A DNA stretch of 7,255 nucleotides from Nitrososphaerota archaeon (lineage in GTDB: Archaea > Thermoproteota > Nitrososphaeria > Nitrososphaerales > JAPUIC01). Position 1 is the first letter of the stretch; every line of letters begins with the position of its first letter. The notes under the pieces are model-generated. The model saw only the letters and a list, made by a program, of their open reading frames with translations, did not search any database and had not been told where the DNA came from. A program made the translations under genes and the position numbers. Below are positions 1-6,476 of this stretch, piece after piece. The stretch covers positions 1 to 7,255 of the forward strand of contig JAPUIC010000045.1 of NCBI GenBank assembly GCA_027297425.1, written 5' to 3'.

Positions 1-272
1 AGCTTAGTTGTAACGTAAGGCAATTTAGGAATACCTTTCACTAACACAGTGTAACTAGTGCCCTCTACCCATTCAATCGCCTTATCTGTGAGGGATCCCA
101 GCATGTTCATCTCATAAGTTCGTTCACAGTTCAAGCCGTGACTTATGGGTGAGATAGAAACAGATTTCGAGACTAGTGGTGACCATTTGGAAAGCCCGCC
201 AAAATCTGCTAATATTGTCCACACCACACTTTGGGGCGCATCAATCCTAATTAGAGCTCTCGCAATACCCAA
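1..272 (-). CDS. SRPBCC (START/polyketide cyclase-like) family protein, C-terminus cut by window edge
   Basis: The minus strand is open from the stop codon at 300-302 down to base 1. The only usable start in this stretch is TTG at 272-270, preceded after 6 bases by AGGTGGT (285-279), close to the archaeal AGGTGAT ribosome binding sequence. The 90 visible residues begin MGIARALIRIDAPQSVVW and match the N-terminal half of SRPBCC proteins: a first strand ending in I-D-A-P (10-13), the helix V-W-T-I-L-A-D-F (17-24), K-W-S-P (29-32), then a G-x-x-C-E-R-T strand (46-52) and a strand with I-E-W-V-E (66-70). The family folds into a helix-grip barrel with a hydrophobic ligand pocket. Members include lipid carriers, cyclases and stress proteins, so the ligand cannot be named. 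A typical length is about 140-150 residues, so roughly a third is missing. The gene is divergent from the oxidoreductase at 498. Confidence 0.75.
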   Translation of the reverse strand, partial: MGIARALIRIDAPQSVVWTILADFGGLSKWSPLVSKSVSISPISHGLNCERTYEMNMLGSLTDKAIEWVEGTSYTVLVKGIPKLPYVTTK

Positions 273-278
273 GTCAAG

Positions 279-285
279 ACCACCT
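279..285 (-). promoter_or_regulatory. Ribosome binding site of the SRPBCC gene
   Basis: AGGTGGT on the minus strand lies 6 bases before the TTG at 272. It matches the archaeal anti-Shine-Dalgarno complement AGGTGAT at six of seven positions. This site decides the start, because no ATG or GTG lies between the upstream stop at 300-302 and the conserved first strand of the domain. Confidence 0.55.
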
Positions 286-301
286 TTACTTCCGAGTATT
301 C

Positions 302-325
302 AATATTTTAGTCACATTATTATGG
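302..325 (-). promoter_or_regulatory. Possible TATA elements for the SRPBCC gene
   Basis: Two AT-rich minus-strand stretches lie here: TAAAATATT (310-302) and ATAATAAT (about 324-317). With the usual archaeal spacing of about 26 bases, the upstream one would start transcription near 294. That would leave a short leader containing the ribosome binding site. The nearer box would start transcription inside or next to that site. AT-rich runs are common in intergenic DNA, so this is tentative. Confidence 0.25.
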
Positions 326-435
326 TTTGATCACTCCGCCCATCCCTTCGTAAGCCCCAATATCCTGGCAAATTATTATCGTCTTTCTGACAAATTTCCT
401 AGATCCGCGGATGAAAACTCTTGAGAGCTATCGTG

Positions 436-446
436 ATATTAAAATT
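436..446 (+). promoter_or_regulatory. Possible TATA box for the MDR oxidoreductase gene
   Basis: ATATTAAAATT is the best TATA-like sequence between the divergent genes on the plus strand. Usual archaeal spacing would place the transcript start near 465-470. The leader would then be about 30 bases long and include the palindrome and ribosome binding site at 483-494. I see no clear BRE element, so confidence is low. Confidence 0.3.
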
Positions 447-482
447 CTCGGTAGGGATCAATAGAGAGAAATAAGATGGTCA

Positions 483-494
483 CCTCTATAGAGG
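483..494 (+). promoter_or_regulatory. Perfect 12-base palindrome covering the ribosome binding site of the MDR gene
   Basis: CCTCTATAGAGG is a perfect inverted repeat. Its last four bases, GAGG (491-494), are the only Shine-Dalgarno-like sequence before the ATG at 498, only 3 bases away. In RNA, CCTC could pair with GAGG across a TATA loop and hide the site; in DNA, it could bind a dimeric repressor. The palindrome and its position are seen directly. A regulatory role is inference. Confidence 0.4.
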
Positions 495-497
495 ATA

Positions 498-1514
498 ATG
501 AAAGCGATCGTTGTAAGAGAGTATGGCGGTCCTGAGAAGCTTTCTTATGAGGAAGAGACGGACCCAACTATAAACGAGTCACAAGTTCTAGTCAGGATAA
601 GAGCCTGTTCTGTCAACAGGAGGGACGTTTTGACGCGGATAGGGCAAGGCCTCAAGATCCCGCTTCCATTCATACCTGGAGGTGATCTTGCGGGTGAGGT
701 CGTCAGTGTTGGCACGTCAGTCGAGAAGTTCAGGGTGGGTGATAGAGTGATTGCCTATCCAAGATTACCCTGCGGTAAGTGTAAACCGTGTTTATCGAAA
801 CAAGAAGATCTATGTGCTCACTCTTCGATTATGCTCGGAGCTTATGCTGAAATGATTTCGTTACCAGAGGTCACACTATTACCTATACCCCCGAACATGT
901 CTTATGATATAGGAGCTTCAATCCCGATAGATTTCATAACAGCGTGGAACTTACTAGTTACGATTGGGAAATTGGATATCGGAGACACCGTTCTAGTGTA
1001 TGCCGGAGGGAGTGGGCTGGGGACATCCGCTATCTCTATCTGCAAACAAAGAGGTGCTGAGGTGATAACTACTGTAGGCGAAGAATGGAAGATAGATAGA
1101 GCCCAGGCTGCGGGAGCTGATCATGTCATTAATAGAAAGAAGGAAAAAATAGCCGAATCTATAATGAGAATAACTAGCGGTAAGGGGGTAGACCTAGTTT
1201 TAGATCACGTCGGCGCACCTACTTGGCAAGAGAGTCTCCATAGTTTGAGGGAAGGAGGGAAGATGCTTGTTTGTGGAACAACCGGCGGGAATCAAGCCTC
1301 CATAGATATCAGACAGTTTTACTCAAAGAAGTTGAGTATTCATGGTGGCCTCTTGGGGCCTAGAGAAGATCTTGTTACTGTGGTAAAACTCTTCGAAGAG
1401 GGAAAGTTATCTTCAGTAATAGATAGTCTATTCAAATTGGAGGATGCTGCCCAAGCTCACTCCAAGATGGAACATAGTGAGCATTTTGGTAAAATAATTC
1501 TCAAGCCTAGATGA
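498..1514 (+). CDS. MDR-superfamily oxidoreductase, zinc-containing, quinone reductase-like
   Basis: This 338-residue protein has the full medium-chain dehydrogenase/reductase layout: an N-terminal GroES-like domain (about 1-130), a Rossmann nucleotide-binding domain (about 135-275) and a return to the catalytic domain. The loop A-G-G-S-G-L-G (169-175) is the dinucleotide-binding turn. Four cysteines, C92, C95, C98 and C106, form the structural zinc lobe (CGKCKPC, then seven residues to the last Cys). The catalytic zinc ligands are absent: Asn40 sits where alcohol dehydrogenases have Cys, and the usual G-H-E is G-G-D (61-63). The enzyme is therefore more likely an NAD(P)H-dependent reductase of quinones or activated double bonds than an alcohol dehydrogenase. 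The start MKAIVV is standard for the family. The ribosome binding site GAGG is unusually close, 3 bases away. The next gene follows after 48 bases on the same strand, and co-transcription is possible. The substrate cannot be deduced. Confidence 0.88.
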   Translation: MKAIVVREYGGPEKLSYEEETDPTINESQVLVRIRACSVNRRDVLTRIGQGLKIPLPFIPGGDLAGEVVSVGTSVEKFRVGDRVIAYPRLPCGKCKPCLSKQEDLCAHSSIMLGAYAEMISLPEVTLLPIPPNMSYDIGASIPIDFITAWNLLVTIGKLDIGDTVLVYAGGSGLGTSAISICKQRGAEVITTVGEEWKIDRAQAAGADHVINRKKEKIAESIMRITSGKGVDLVLDHVGAPTWQESLHSLREGGKMLVCGTTGGNQASIDIRQFYSKKLSIHGGLLGPREDLVTVVKLFEEGKLSSVIDSLFKLEDAAQAHSKMEHSEHFGKIILKPR

Positions 1515-1562
1515 ACTGATAAGATTATTTAGTCCAAAAAATACTGAGAGGTTTCCCGAAAG

Positions 1563-2810
1563 ATGTCAGATACCACGAAAGAGTTCGAAAAAGAGGTCGA
1601 GGTGTCAGGCCACCTCATAGACTCTCTAGTCCTCACTCAGATCTTTAACAAGATAATGGACCTCAAAGGAGAATTTGAGGTACTGGACTTTAAGATCGGG
1701 AAGAGTAAGACCGATTCGAGTTATATCAAATTGCTAGTGAAAGGTAGTACTAAGGACCATCTACACACTATGCTGGATCATCTGCACGAGTACGGTGCAG
1801 GCCCAGTATCGTTAGGGGATGTTCAAGTACAGGTCTCACCTAAAGATATGGTCGTACCTGAAACATTCTATTCTACAACGCATCATCCTACGGAAGTATA
1901 CCATGAAGGCCGCTGGCTTTTGGTAGATAATCCCATGATGGACAAGCTGATAGTAATCAAAAAGGATAGAGCAATCTGTCAAACGATTAGAGAGATCAAG
2001 AAGGGAGACCTAATTGTAGTAGGTACAGAAGGGATACGGGTCAAGCCTCCCGAAAGGCCTAGAGCTGGTCTGGATGTCTTCGAGTTTATGTCCAGCAAAG
2101 CCAGTACGGAGAAGCCAATCCCGTCGATAGCGAAGAGAATCGCGGAGGATTTCGTAGCGATTAAGAAATCGGGTGGAAAGATCGCAGTAGTAGCCGGTCC
2201 CGCTGTTGTGCATACGGGTGCGGCGGACTCCCTAGCTAATTTGATCAAGGGCGGGTGGATAGATGTTCTCCTTGCGGGGAATGCCCTAGCGGTTCATGAT
2301 GTGGAAAATGCCCTCTATGGGACCTCCCTCGGAATTGACGTGTCGAGTGCGACCTCTACAGTGCAGGGTCATCGAAACCATATGGCTGCCATCAACGAAA
2401 TATTTAGGGCTGGCTCTCTAGCCGCTGCAGTGAAGAACGGTAGGCTCAGTAGCGGTATAATGTATGAGTGTATCGAGAACAATGTCCCCTACGTCCTTGC
2501 TGGCTCATTAAGAGATGATGGTCCCATTCCCGACGTAATAACAGATGTCGTTGAAGCGCAGATAATGCATAAAGATTATTTGAAGAATGTCGATATGGTA
2601 GTAATGCTCTGCACAATGCTTCACTCGATTGCTGTTGGTAATATGATCCCTTCTACAGTGAAGGTTGTTGCCGTAGATATCAATCCATCAACCGTAACCA
2701 AACTCCTCGACAGGGGGACTGGACAGGCCTTAGGGGTAGTATCAGATGTTGGAGCCTTTCTCCCTCTTTTGGTGGGTTATCTCGACGAGCTCAGTCCATC
2801 AGTGAGCTAA
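1563..2810 (+). CDS. Ornithine cyclodeaminase, archaeal LOR/SDH family (TIGR00300-type)
   Basis: This 415-residue protein matches the archaeal LOR/SDH family in length and layout. The N-terminal domain (about 12-100) resembles the lysine-ketoglutarate reductase/saccharopine dehydrogenase conserved domain. The C-terminal domain carries family blocks AGPAVVHTGA (211-220), AGNALAVHDVE (238-248), GHRNHM (269-274), AGSLRDDGPIPDV (313-325) and a late Rossmann-like strand VDINPSTVTKLLDRG (371-385). Related archaeal proteins convert ornithine to proline and ammonia with a bound nicotinamide cofactor, and the same domain is the C-terminal half of cyanobacterial arginine dihydrolase/AgrE. The role here is inferred from that family: cytosolic proline synthesis, replacing ProC-type routes. 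It is not the mu-crystallin-like bacterial cyclodeaminase. GAGAGGT (1546-1552) precedes the ATG by 10 bases. The 3' end overlaps lysC on the other strand by 12 bases. No arginine or proline genes adjoin it. Confidence 0.83.
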   Translation: MSDTTKEFEKEVEVSGHLIDSLVLTQIFNKIMDLKGEFEVLDFKIGKSKTDSSYIKLLVKGSTKDHLHTMLDHLHEYGAGPVSLGDVQVQVSPKDMVVPETFYSTTHHPTEVYHEGRWLLVDNPMMDKLIVIKKDRAICQTIREIKKGDLIVVGTEGIRVKPPERPRAGLDVFEFMSSKASTEKPIPSIAKRIAEDFVAIKKSGGKIAVVAGPAVVHTGAADSLANLIKGGWIDVLLAGNALAVHDVENALYGTSLGIDVSSATSTVQGHRNHMAAINEIFRAGSLAAAVKNGRLSSGIMYECIENNVPYVLAGSLRDDGPIPDVITDVVEAQIMHKDYLKNVDMVVMLCTMLHSIAVGNMIPSTVKVVAVDINPSTVTKLLDRGTGQALGVVSDVGAFLPLLVGYLDELSPSVS

Positions 2811-4196
2811 GAATTCTCCATGAATAGCGCGTACTGCTCTCTTGGCTTCTTTTTCTTTTACTACAAATGATATATTGAGCTCGGAGGAACCTTGTGCTAT
2901 TATTCTGACATTAACCTTAGCTTCTGAGACGCACTGAAACACTCTTGCTGCAACGCCCCTTGTCCCCTTCATTCCAGCACCTACTACGGCGATCACAGAT
3001 ACGTCGTTTTCGCCGGAAATCTCAAGGATAGACCCGCTTCCTAGGAGAGCGGTCTCAAGAGAGTTAATGGCATTATCAAGGTCCTGCCTCTTGATCGCAA
3101 GGGAAACGTTTGCTTCAGAGACGGTCTGAGAGATCATAAGAACGTTGATACCACCCTTGGCTAGAACGTCGAAGATCCTGGCGATGGTCCCAGGCTTTCC
3201 CACCATACCTGTCCCTACGAGGTTTATCACAGCAACGTCTTTTACAAGAACAACAGCTTTCACGATATCAACAGGCTTGACGCTCTGTGAAAGTTGAACT
3301 AACGTTCCTTTATTCGACGGATTGAAAGTATTTCTTATTCTGACTGGAATTTTCGCGTGCATAGCAGGCTCTAGAGCCCTCGGATGCATGGCCTTTGCAC
3401 CGAAGATGGTCATTTCCATTGCCTCTCTAAATGATATATCGAGGATCGTCTTCGCCTCACCTATCAGTCGGGGATCTGCGGTCATCAAACCATCGACATC
3501 TGTCCAGAACCACACTTCATCAGCATCTACCGACGAGGCTAGAATAGTTGCGGTATAGTCGCTACCCCCTCGCCCTAGGGTTGTAACTACATGATCTTGG
3601 TTACCCGCAATAAATCCGGTGACGATAGGAACGACACCTTTGTCTAAATACGGGACGAGGATCTCTGTAACCTGATGCTTTGTTACATTCATTAATGGTG
3701 TTGCTTCGCCAAAGTTAGAGTCAGTCAGTATTCCTGCTTCCGCACCTGTGAGGCAGACACTCTTGATCTTTTGATCCTTAAGGACGGAATGAAGAACTTG
3801 AACCGACAACCTTTCCCCGTACGATAGTATCTGATCCCTCGACCTTGCAGTAGTCTCTCCCAGATACGAGACTCCGAGTAGGAGCTTCTCTAGATCCTTG
3901 ATTAGCGTCCGGATCTTCTTTTCTACAGAATTCAGGCTCTTCTTATCAGTAGTAGCGCTCCTTACCAGATTGATGTGCTTATCCGATAAATCTTGAACAT
4001 ACTTCTTTGCGCTGGCTTTATCCCCACCTTCTGCCTTCTCACAAGAAGCGAGGAGCGAATCGGTCACGCCTCTGAGGGCAGATACAACTACGATTATCTG
4101 GTTCTTCTGAGAATGAGATTTTACAAGCTCAGATACCTGCCTTAACTCGGATGCAGAATCTACAGATGACCCTCCGAACTTCATTATGAGTCTCAT
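2799..4196 (-). CDS. lysC: Aspartate kinase, monofunctional with two ACT domains
   Basis: This enzyme phosphorylates aspartate with ATP, the first step toward threonine, methionine and lysine. The 465-residue protein has the amino-acid kinase domain first: K-F-G-G-S-S at 6-11, S-Y-G-E-R at 125-129, G-R-G-G-S-D-Y-T-A at 208-216, W-T-D-V-D-G at 231-236 and D-P-R at 241-243. Two ACT domains follow, about 318-385 and 398-465, with the paired signatures SQTVSEANVS (356-365) and AQGSSELNIS (434-443) that form the effector site in the family. There is no fused homoserine dehydrogenase. It is the last gene of the minus-strand operon, 16 bases after hom, and its 3' end overlaps the convergent cyclodeaminase gene by 12 bases. 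Because Hom lacks an ACT domain, LysC is the likely point of feedback inhibition. Whether threonine or lysine binds cannot be read from the sequence; the operon context favours threonine. A start four codons later (Met5) is possible but would lie farther from the ribosome binding site. Confidence 0.95.
   Translation of the reverse strand: MRLIMKFGGSSVDSASELRQVSELVKSHSQKNQIIVVVSALRGVTDSLLASCEKAEGGDKASAKKYVQDLSDKHINLVRSATTDKKSLNSVEKKIRTLIKDLEKLLLGVSYLGETTARSRDQILSYGERLSVQVLHSVLKDQKIKSVCLTGAEAGILTDSNFGEATPLMNVTKHQVTEILVPYLDKGVVPIVTGFIAGNQDHVVTTLGRGGSDYTATILASSVDADEVWFWTDVDGLMTADPRLIGEAKTILDISFREAMEMTIFGAKAMHPRALEPAMHAKIPVRIRNTFNPSNKGTLVQLSQSVKPVDIVKAVVLVKDVAVINLVGTGMVGKPGTIARIFDVLAKGGINVLMISQTVSEANVSLAIKRQDLDNAINSLETALLGSGSILEISGENDVSVIAVVGAGMKGTRGVAARVFQCVSEAKVNVRIIAQGSSELNISFVVKEKEAKRAVRAIHGEFLAH
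2847..2859 (+). terminator. T-rich tract, candidate archaeal terminator for the cyclodeaminase transcript
   Basis: TTCTTTTTCTTTT (11 T in 13 bases) begins 37 bases after the cyclodeaminase stop codon, on its coding strand. Archaeal RNA polymerase can stop at T-rich runs without a hairpin, and I see no strong stem before it. The tract also encodes the Lys/Glu-rich K-E-K-E segment of LysC on the opposite strand, so it may simply reflect those codons. Confidence 0.35.
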
Positions 4197-4202
4197 TCCA
4201 AA

Positions 4203-4211
4203 ATCGCCCTC
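4203..4211 (-). promoter_or_regulatory. Ribosome binding site of lysC
   Basis: GAGGGCGAT on the minus strand resembles the archaeal GGAGGTGAT sequence and ends 6 bases before the ATG at 4196. It lies in the 16-base gap after the hom stop, so lysC can be translated from its own site within the operon message. It favours Met1 over the nearby Met5. Confidence 0.5.
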
Positions 4212-4212
4212 G

Positions 4213-5235
4213 TCAGTTCCTCGCTGCTACTACTAATGACTCGTTGATATCTAGCATGTCCCTTAGTATCGCACTCGCGGTTTCATACCCACCAGCACCT
4301 GCCCCAACTACCGTGAGGTCTCCAGCAAACTTTGAAGTGAATGTTACGGCATTCAGGACGCCACTTACCGCGAGAGGATCGTGGATGGATATCTCGGTTG
4401 GCTTTACAACGAGTTTGTCGCTAACTGAAGCTATCAATCGGATCGTAGATCCCTTTTTCGCTGCTTTGACAAAATCGTGGGGAGTTACTCGTCGAATACC
4501 TTGAACCTCTACATTCTTCATAGTAACCTTCTTTCCCATGACCAAGTTAGCCATAATTACCAGCTTTGCTGCAGCGTCGATCCCATCTACATCTAGAGAG
4601 GGTTCTGCTTCCGCATAGCCCTTTTTCTTGGCTAAGTTCAGTGCATTATCAAATGAAAGACCCTGCTCTTCCATCTGGGTCAGCATGAAGTTAGTAGTGC
4701 CGTTCAATATTCCTCTTATACTAACTATATGGTCACCTTCTAGACACCGCTTCCCGAATTCCAGCATTGGAGTACCGCCCCCAACGGTTCCGCTAAACCG
4801 TAATTTGATGTGGTTGAGTTCTGCCAGTTCCGTAAGAGCTGGAAGTGCCAATGCTAATGGCCCTTTATTAACAGAAATCACGTTCTTATGAAACTTCATG
4901 GCATGCTTAAGATATGTCATTCCTGGCTCACCATCCCTCACATTAGTAGGTGTAGCATCTACAAACACTTCTGCTTCTGTCTTCTCAATTAATTCATTCG
5001 TGTCCAGACTCGCTACCTCTTTGTTATACCCACTTATCGATCCTGACTTTTCCTTAACATCTAGTACCCTCTTCAGGTCCAGTCCCCTTGTATCAATTGC
5101 TGAACCAGAGAGATCACTGATCGCCACAATCCTAGGTCTAATAGAATATTCCTTAAACAACTCGTCTGATCTCTCATGGAGTAGTCTAACGAGGCTTTTT
5201 CCCACGACTCCGAGCCCAGCTAAGATTATCCTCAT
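4213..5235 (-). CDS. hom: Homoserine dehydrogenase, short form without ACT domain
   Basis: This enzyme reduces aspartate semialdehyde to homoserine with NAD(P)H. The 340-residue protein starts with a Rossmann domain whose turn G-L-G-V-V-G spans 7-12. N-K-G-P (123-126), I-L-N-G-T-T-N-F (176-183) and the family signature G-Y-A-E-A-E-P-S-L-D-V-D-G-I-D (206-220) follow. The signature acidic residues D215, D217 and D220 and the catalytic Lys224 are present. A-G-A-G-G-Y-E-T-A (312-320) is the late cofactor-side block that lets the C-terminus rejoin the nucleotide domain. The protein ends there, so it lacks the ACT domain of longer bacterial enzymes. The ATG overlaps the thrC stop as ATGA, and GGTGA (5244-5240) lies 4 bases upstream, which points to coupled translation. 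Confidence 0.95.
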   Translation of the reverse strand: MRIILAGLGVVGKSLVRLLHERSDELFKEYSIRPRIVAISDLSGSAIDTRGLDLKRVLDVKEKSGSISGYNKEVASLDTNELIEKTEAEVFVDATPTNVRDGEPGMTYLKHAMKFHKNVISVNKGPLALALPALTELAELNHIKLRFSGTVGGGTPMLEFGKRCLEGDHIVSIRGILNGTTNFMLTQMEEQGLSFDNALNLAKKKGYAEAEPSLDVDGIDAAAKLVIMANLVMGKKVTMKNVEVQGIRRVTPHDFVKAAKKGSTIRLIASVSDKLVVKPTEISIHDPLAVSGVLNAVTFTSKFAGDLTVVGAGAGGYETASAILRDMLDINESLVVAARN

Positions 5236-6476
5236 CTAGTCACCACAGAAGCTATCCCGAGTGCTCGCTCCATACTCTCCATTTCGGGTTCCATCTCGGC
5301 TTCTAACTTCACAAACTGCATAACGATATCTGGATCTTTCAAACCATGCCCCGTACAGACACATACAACCCTCTCATCAGAGTCCACTACCCCTTGCTCC
5401 AATAATTTCTTCAGTCCGGCTACTGATGACGCTCCAGCAGGTTCTGTGAAAATTCCTTCTTTTCGTGCTAGTAATCGTTGGGCCTCCAAGATCTCATTAT
5501 CACTTACCTTTTCAGCAGTTCCGCCAGACATCCTTATTGCTCTCAGAGCTTTCCTCCAACTAGCAGGGGCCCCGATCCTTATTGCACTGGCTACGGTCTC
5601 AGGTCTCTCTACATTCAGGATTTTATCATCTCCCCGTTTTACAGCATCAGCTATAGGAGATGCATTCTCAGCCTGAATGCCGGTCATCTTGGGTAATTCA
5701 TTTATTATCCCTAATTCCTTGAATTCTGAAAAGCCCTTCCATATCGCTGAAATATTACCAGCATTTCCGACTGGAACTATTATTCGGTCTGGAACTTCAA
5801 AATTAGATTGCTCACATACTTCAAAAGCGAGGGATCGCTGTCCTTCGAGTCTGAAAGGATTGAGTGAATTCAAAAGATAGATCTCCTTATGTCTATTTGC
5901 AAAGTCTAGAACCATCTTTAGGGATTGGTCGAAGTTGCCCTTTACCTGAACAACCTCAGCACCATGTATGGTGGCCTGAGCTAGCTTTCCCAATGCTATC
6001 GCTCTGGATGGCACAATTACTACACATCTCATTCCTGCTCTTGCTGCGTACGCAGCTGCCGAAGAGGCAGTATTTCCGGTAGAAGCACAGATCACAACTT
6101 TTGCACCTTGCTCTACGGCACGACTCACCCCTACGGTCATACCCCTATCTTTGAAGGAGCCTGTCGGATTCTCGCCTTCATTCTTAACTCGTAAGCTACT
6201 AATCTTAAACATAGACTGCAGGTTATCACAGTCGACAAGGTTAGTGCCACCTTCGTTCATGGTAATGATCTTAGAACCGTCCTTTAACGGCATCATCTCT
6301 TTGTAACGCCAGACCCGCAAGGATCCAGTCCATCTCTTTGGGTCGACGATTTCCTTAAGAGACTCTATATCGTACTTTACTTCGAGAAGATCTCCACATT
6401 TTGAACACTGATACGAATTAGTTTGAATATCCTCTCTAGACCCGCAGGCAATACATTCAAGATAATTTAGTTCCAA
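5232..6476 (-). CDS. thrC: Threonine synthase (PLP-dependent), TTG start
   Basis: This enzyme converts O-phosphohomoserine to threonine and phosphate, the last step of the pathway. The 414-residue protein opens with a zinc ribbon, C8-x2-C11 and C24-x2-C27, common in archaeal threonine synthases. The fold-type II PLP domain has E-N-P-T-G-S-F-K-D-R-G at 102-112 with Lys109 as the Schiff-base residue, S-T-G-N-T at 132-136, the phosphate-cradle loop P-V-G-N-A-G-N at 235-241 and T-G-H-G-L-K-D at 375-381. The start is TTG at 6476: a TAG stop lies directly before it in frame, and the next Met is at residue 61, after the zinc ribbon. It overlaps the thrB 3' end by 10 bases. AGGAG (6494-6490) is 13 bases upstream, rather far, so coupling to thrB translation is likely. 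The last 25 residues are Glu/Met-rich and extend past the conserved core. Cysteate synthase is a related alternative, but the gene context argues for ThrC. Confidence 0.95.
   Translation of the reverse strand: MELNYLECIACGSREDIQTNSYQCSKCGDLLEVKYDIESLKEIVDPKRWTGSLRVWRYKEMMPLKDGSKIITMNEGGTNLVDCDNLQSMFKISSLRVKNEGENPTGSFKDRGMTVGVSRAVEQGAKVVICASTGNTASSAAAYAARAGMRCVVIVPSRAIALGKLAQATIHGAEVVQVKGNFDQSLKMVLDFANRHKEIYLLNSLNPFRLEGQRSLAFEVCEQSNFEVPDRIIVPVGNAGNISAIWKGFSEFKELGIINELPKMTGIQAENASPIADAVKRGDDKILNVERPETVASAIRIGAPASWRKALRAIRMSGGTAEKVSDNEILEAQRLLARKEGIFTEPAGASSVAGLKKLLEQGVVDSDERVVCVCTGHGLKDPDIVMQFVKLEAEMEPEMESMERALGIASVVTR
5240..5244 (-). promoter_or_regulatory. Ribosome binding site of hom inside the thrC 3' end
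   Basis: GGTGA on the minus strand ends 4 bases before the hom ATG and lies within the last codons of thrC. With the ATGA stop/start overlap at 5235-5232, it suggests that ribosomes finishing thrC start hom. Confidence 0.5.

Noticed and set aside
145..330. Plus-strand ORF of 61 codons in the left intergenic region
   Set aside because: It lies mostly opposite the SRPBCC frame, has no ribosome binding site that I can see, and its translation resembles no family I know.
476..535. Short upstream ORF of 19 codons (ATG at 476) overlapping the MDR start
   Set aside because: It has no clear ribosome binding site and is out of frame with the MDR gene. A short chance ORF is the simpler explanation, though an attenuation role cannot be excluded.
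1515..1562. Separate promoter or terminator between the MDR and cyclodeaminase genes
   Set aside because: The 48-base gap has AT-rich stretches (around 1523-1543), but none distinct enough to call as a TATA box or a terminator.
1979..2248. Minus-strand ORFs opposite the cyclodeaminase gene
   Set aside because: The plus strand encodes a full-length conserved protein here; these frames are shadows without start signals or family features.
4898..5239. Plus-strand ORF of 113 codons opposite hom
   Set aside because: It is the antisense shadow of a well-conserved hom gene, with a low-complexity Ser/Leu-rich translation and no domain.
5446..6082. Several plus-strand ORFs of 67-76 codons opposite thrC
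   Set aside because: All lie antisense to a clear thrC coding sequence, overlap one another and show no recognisable motif.
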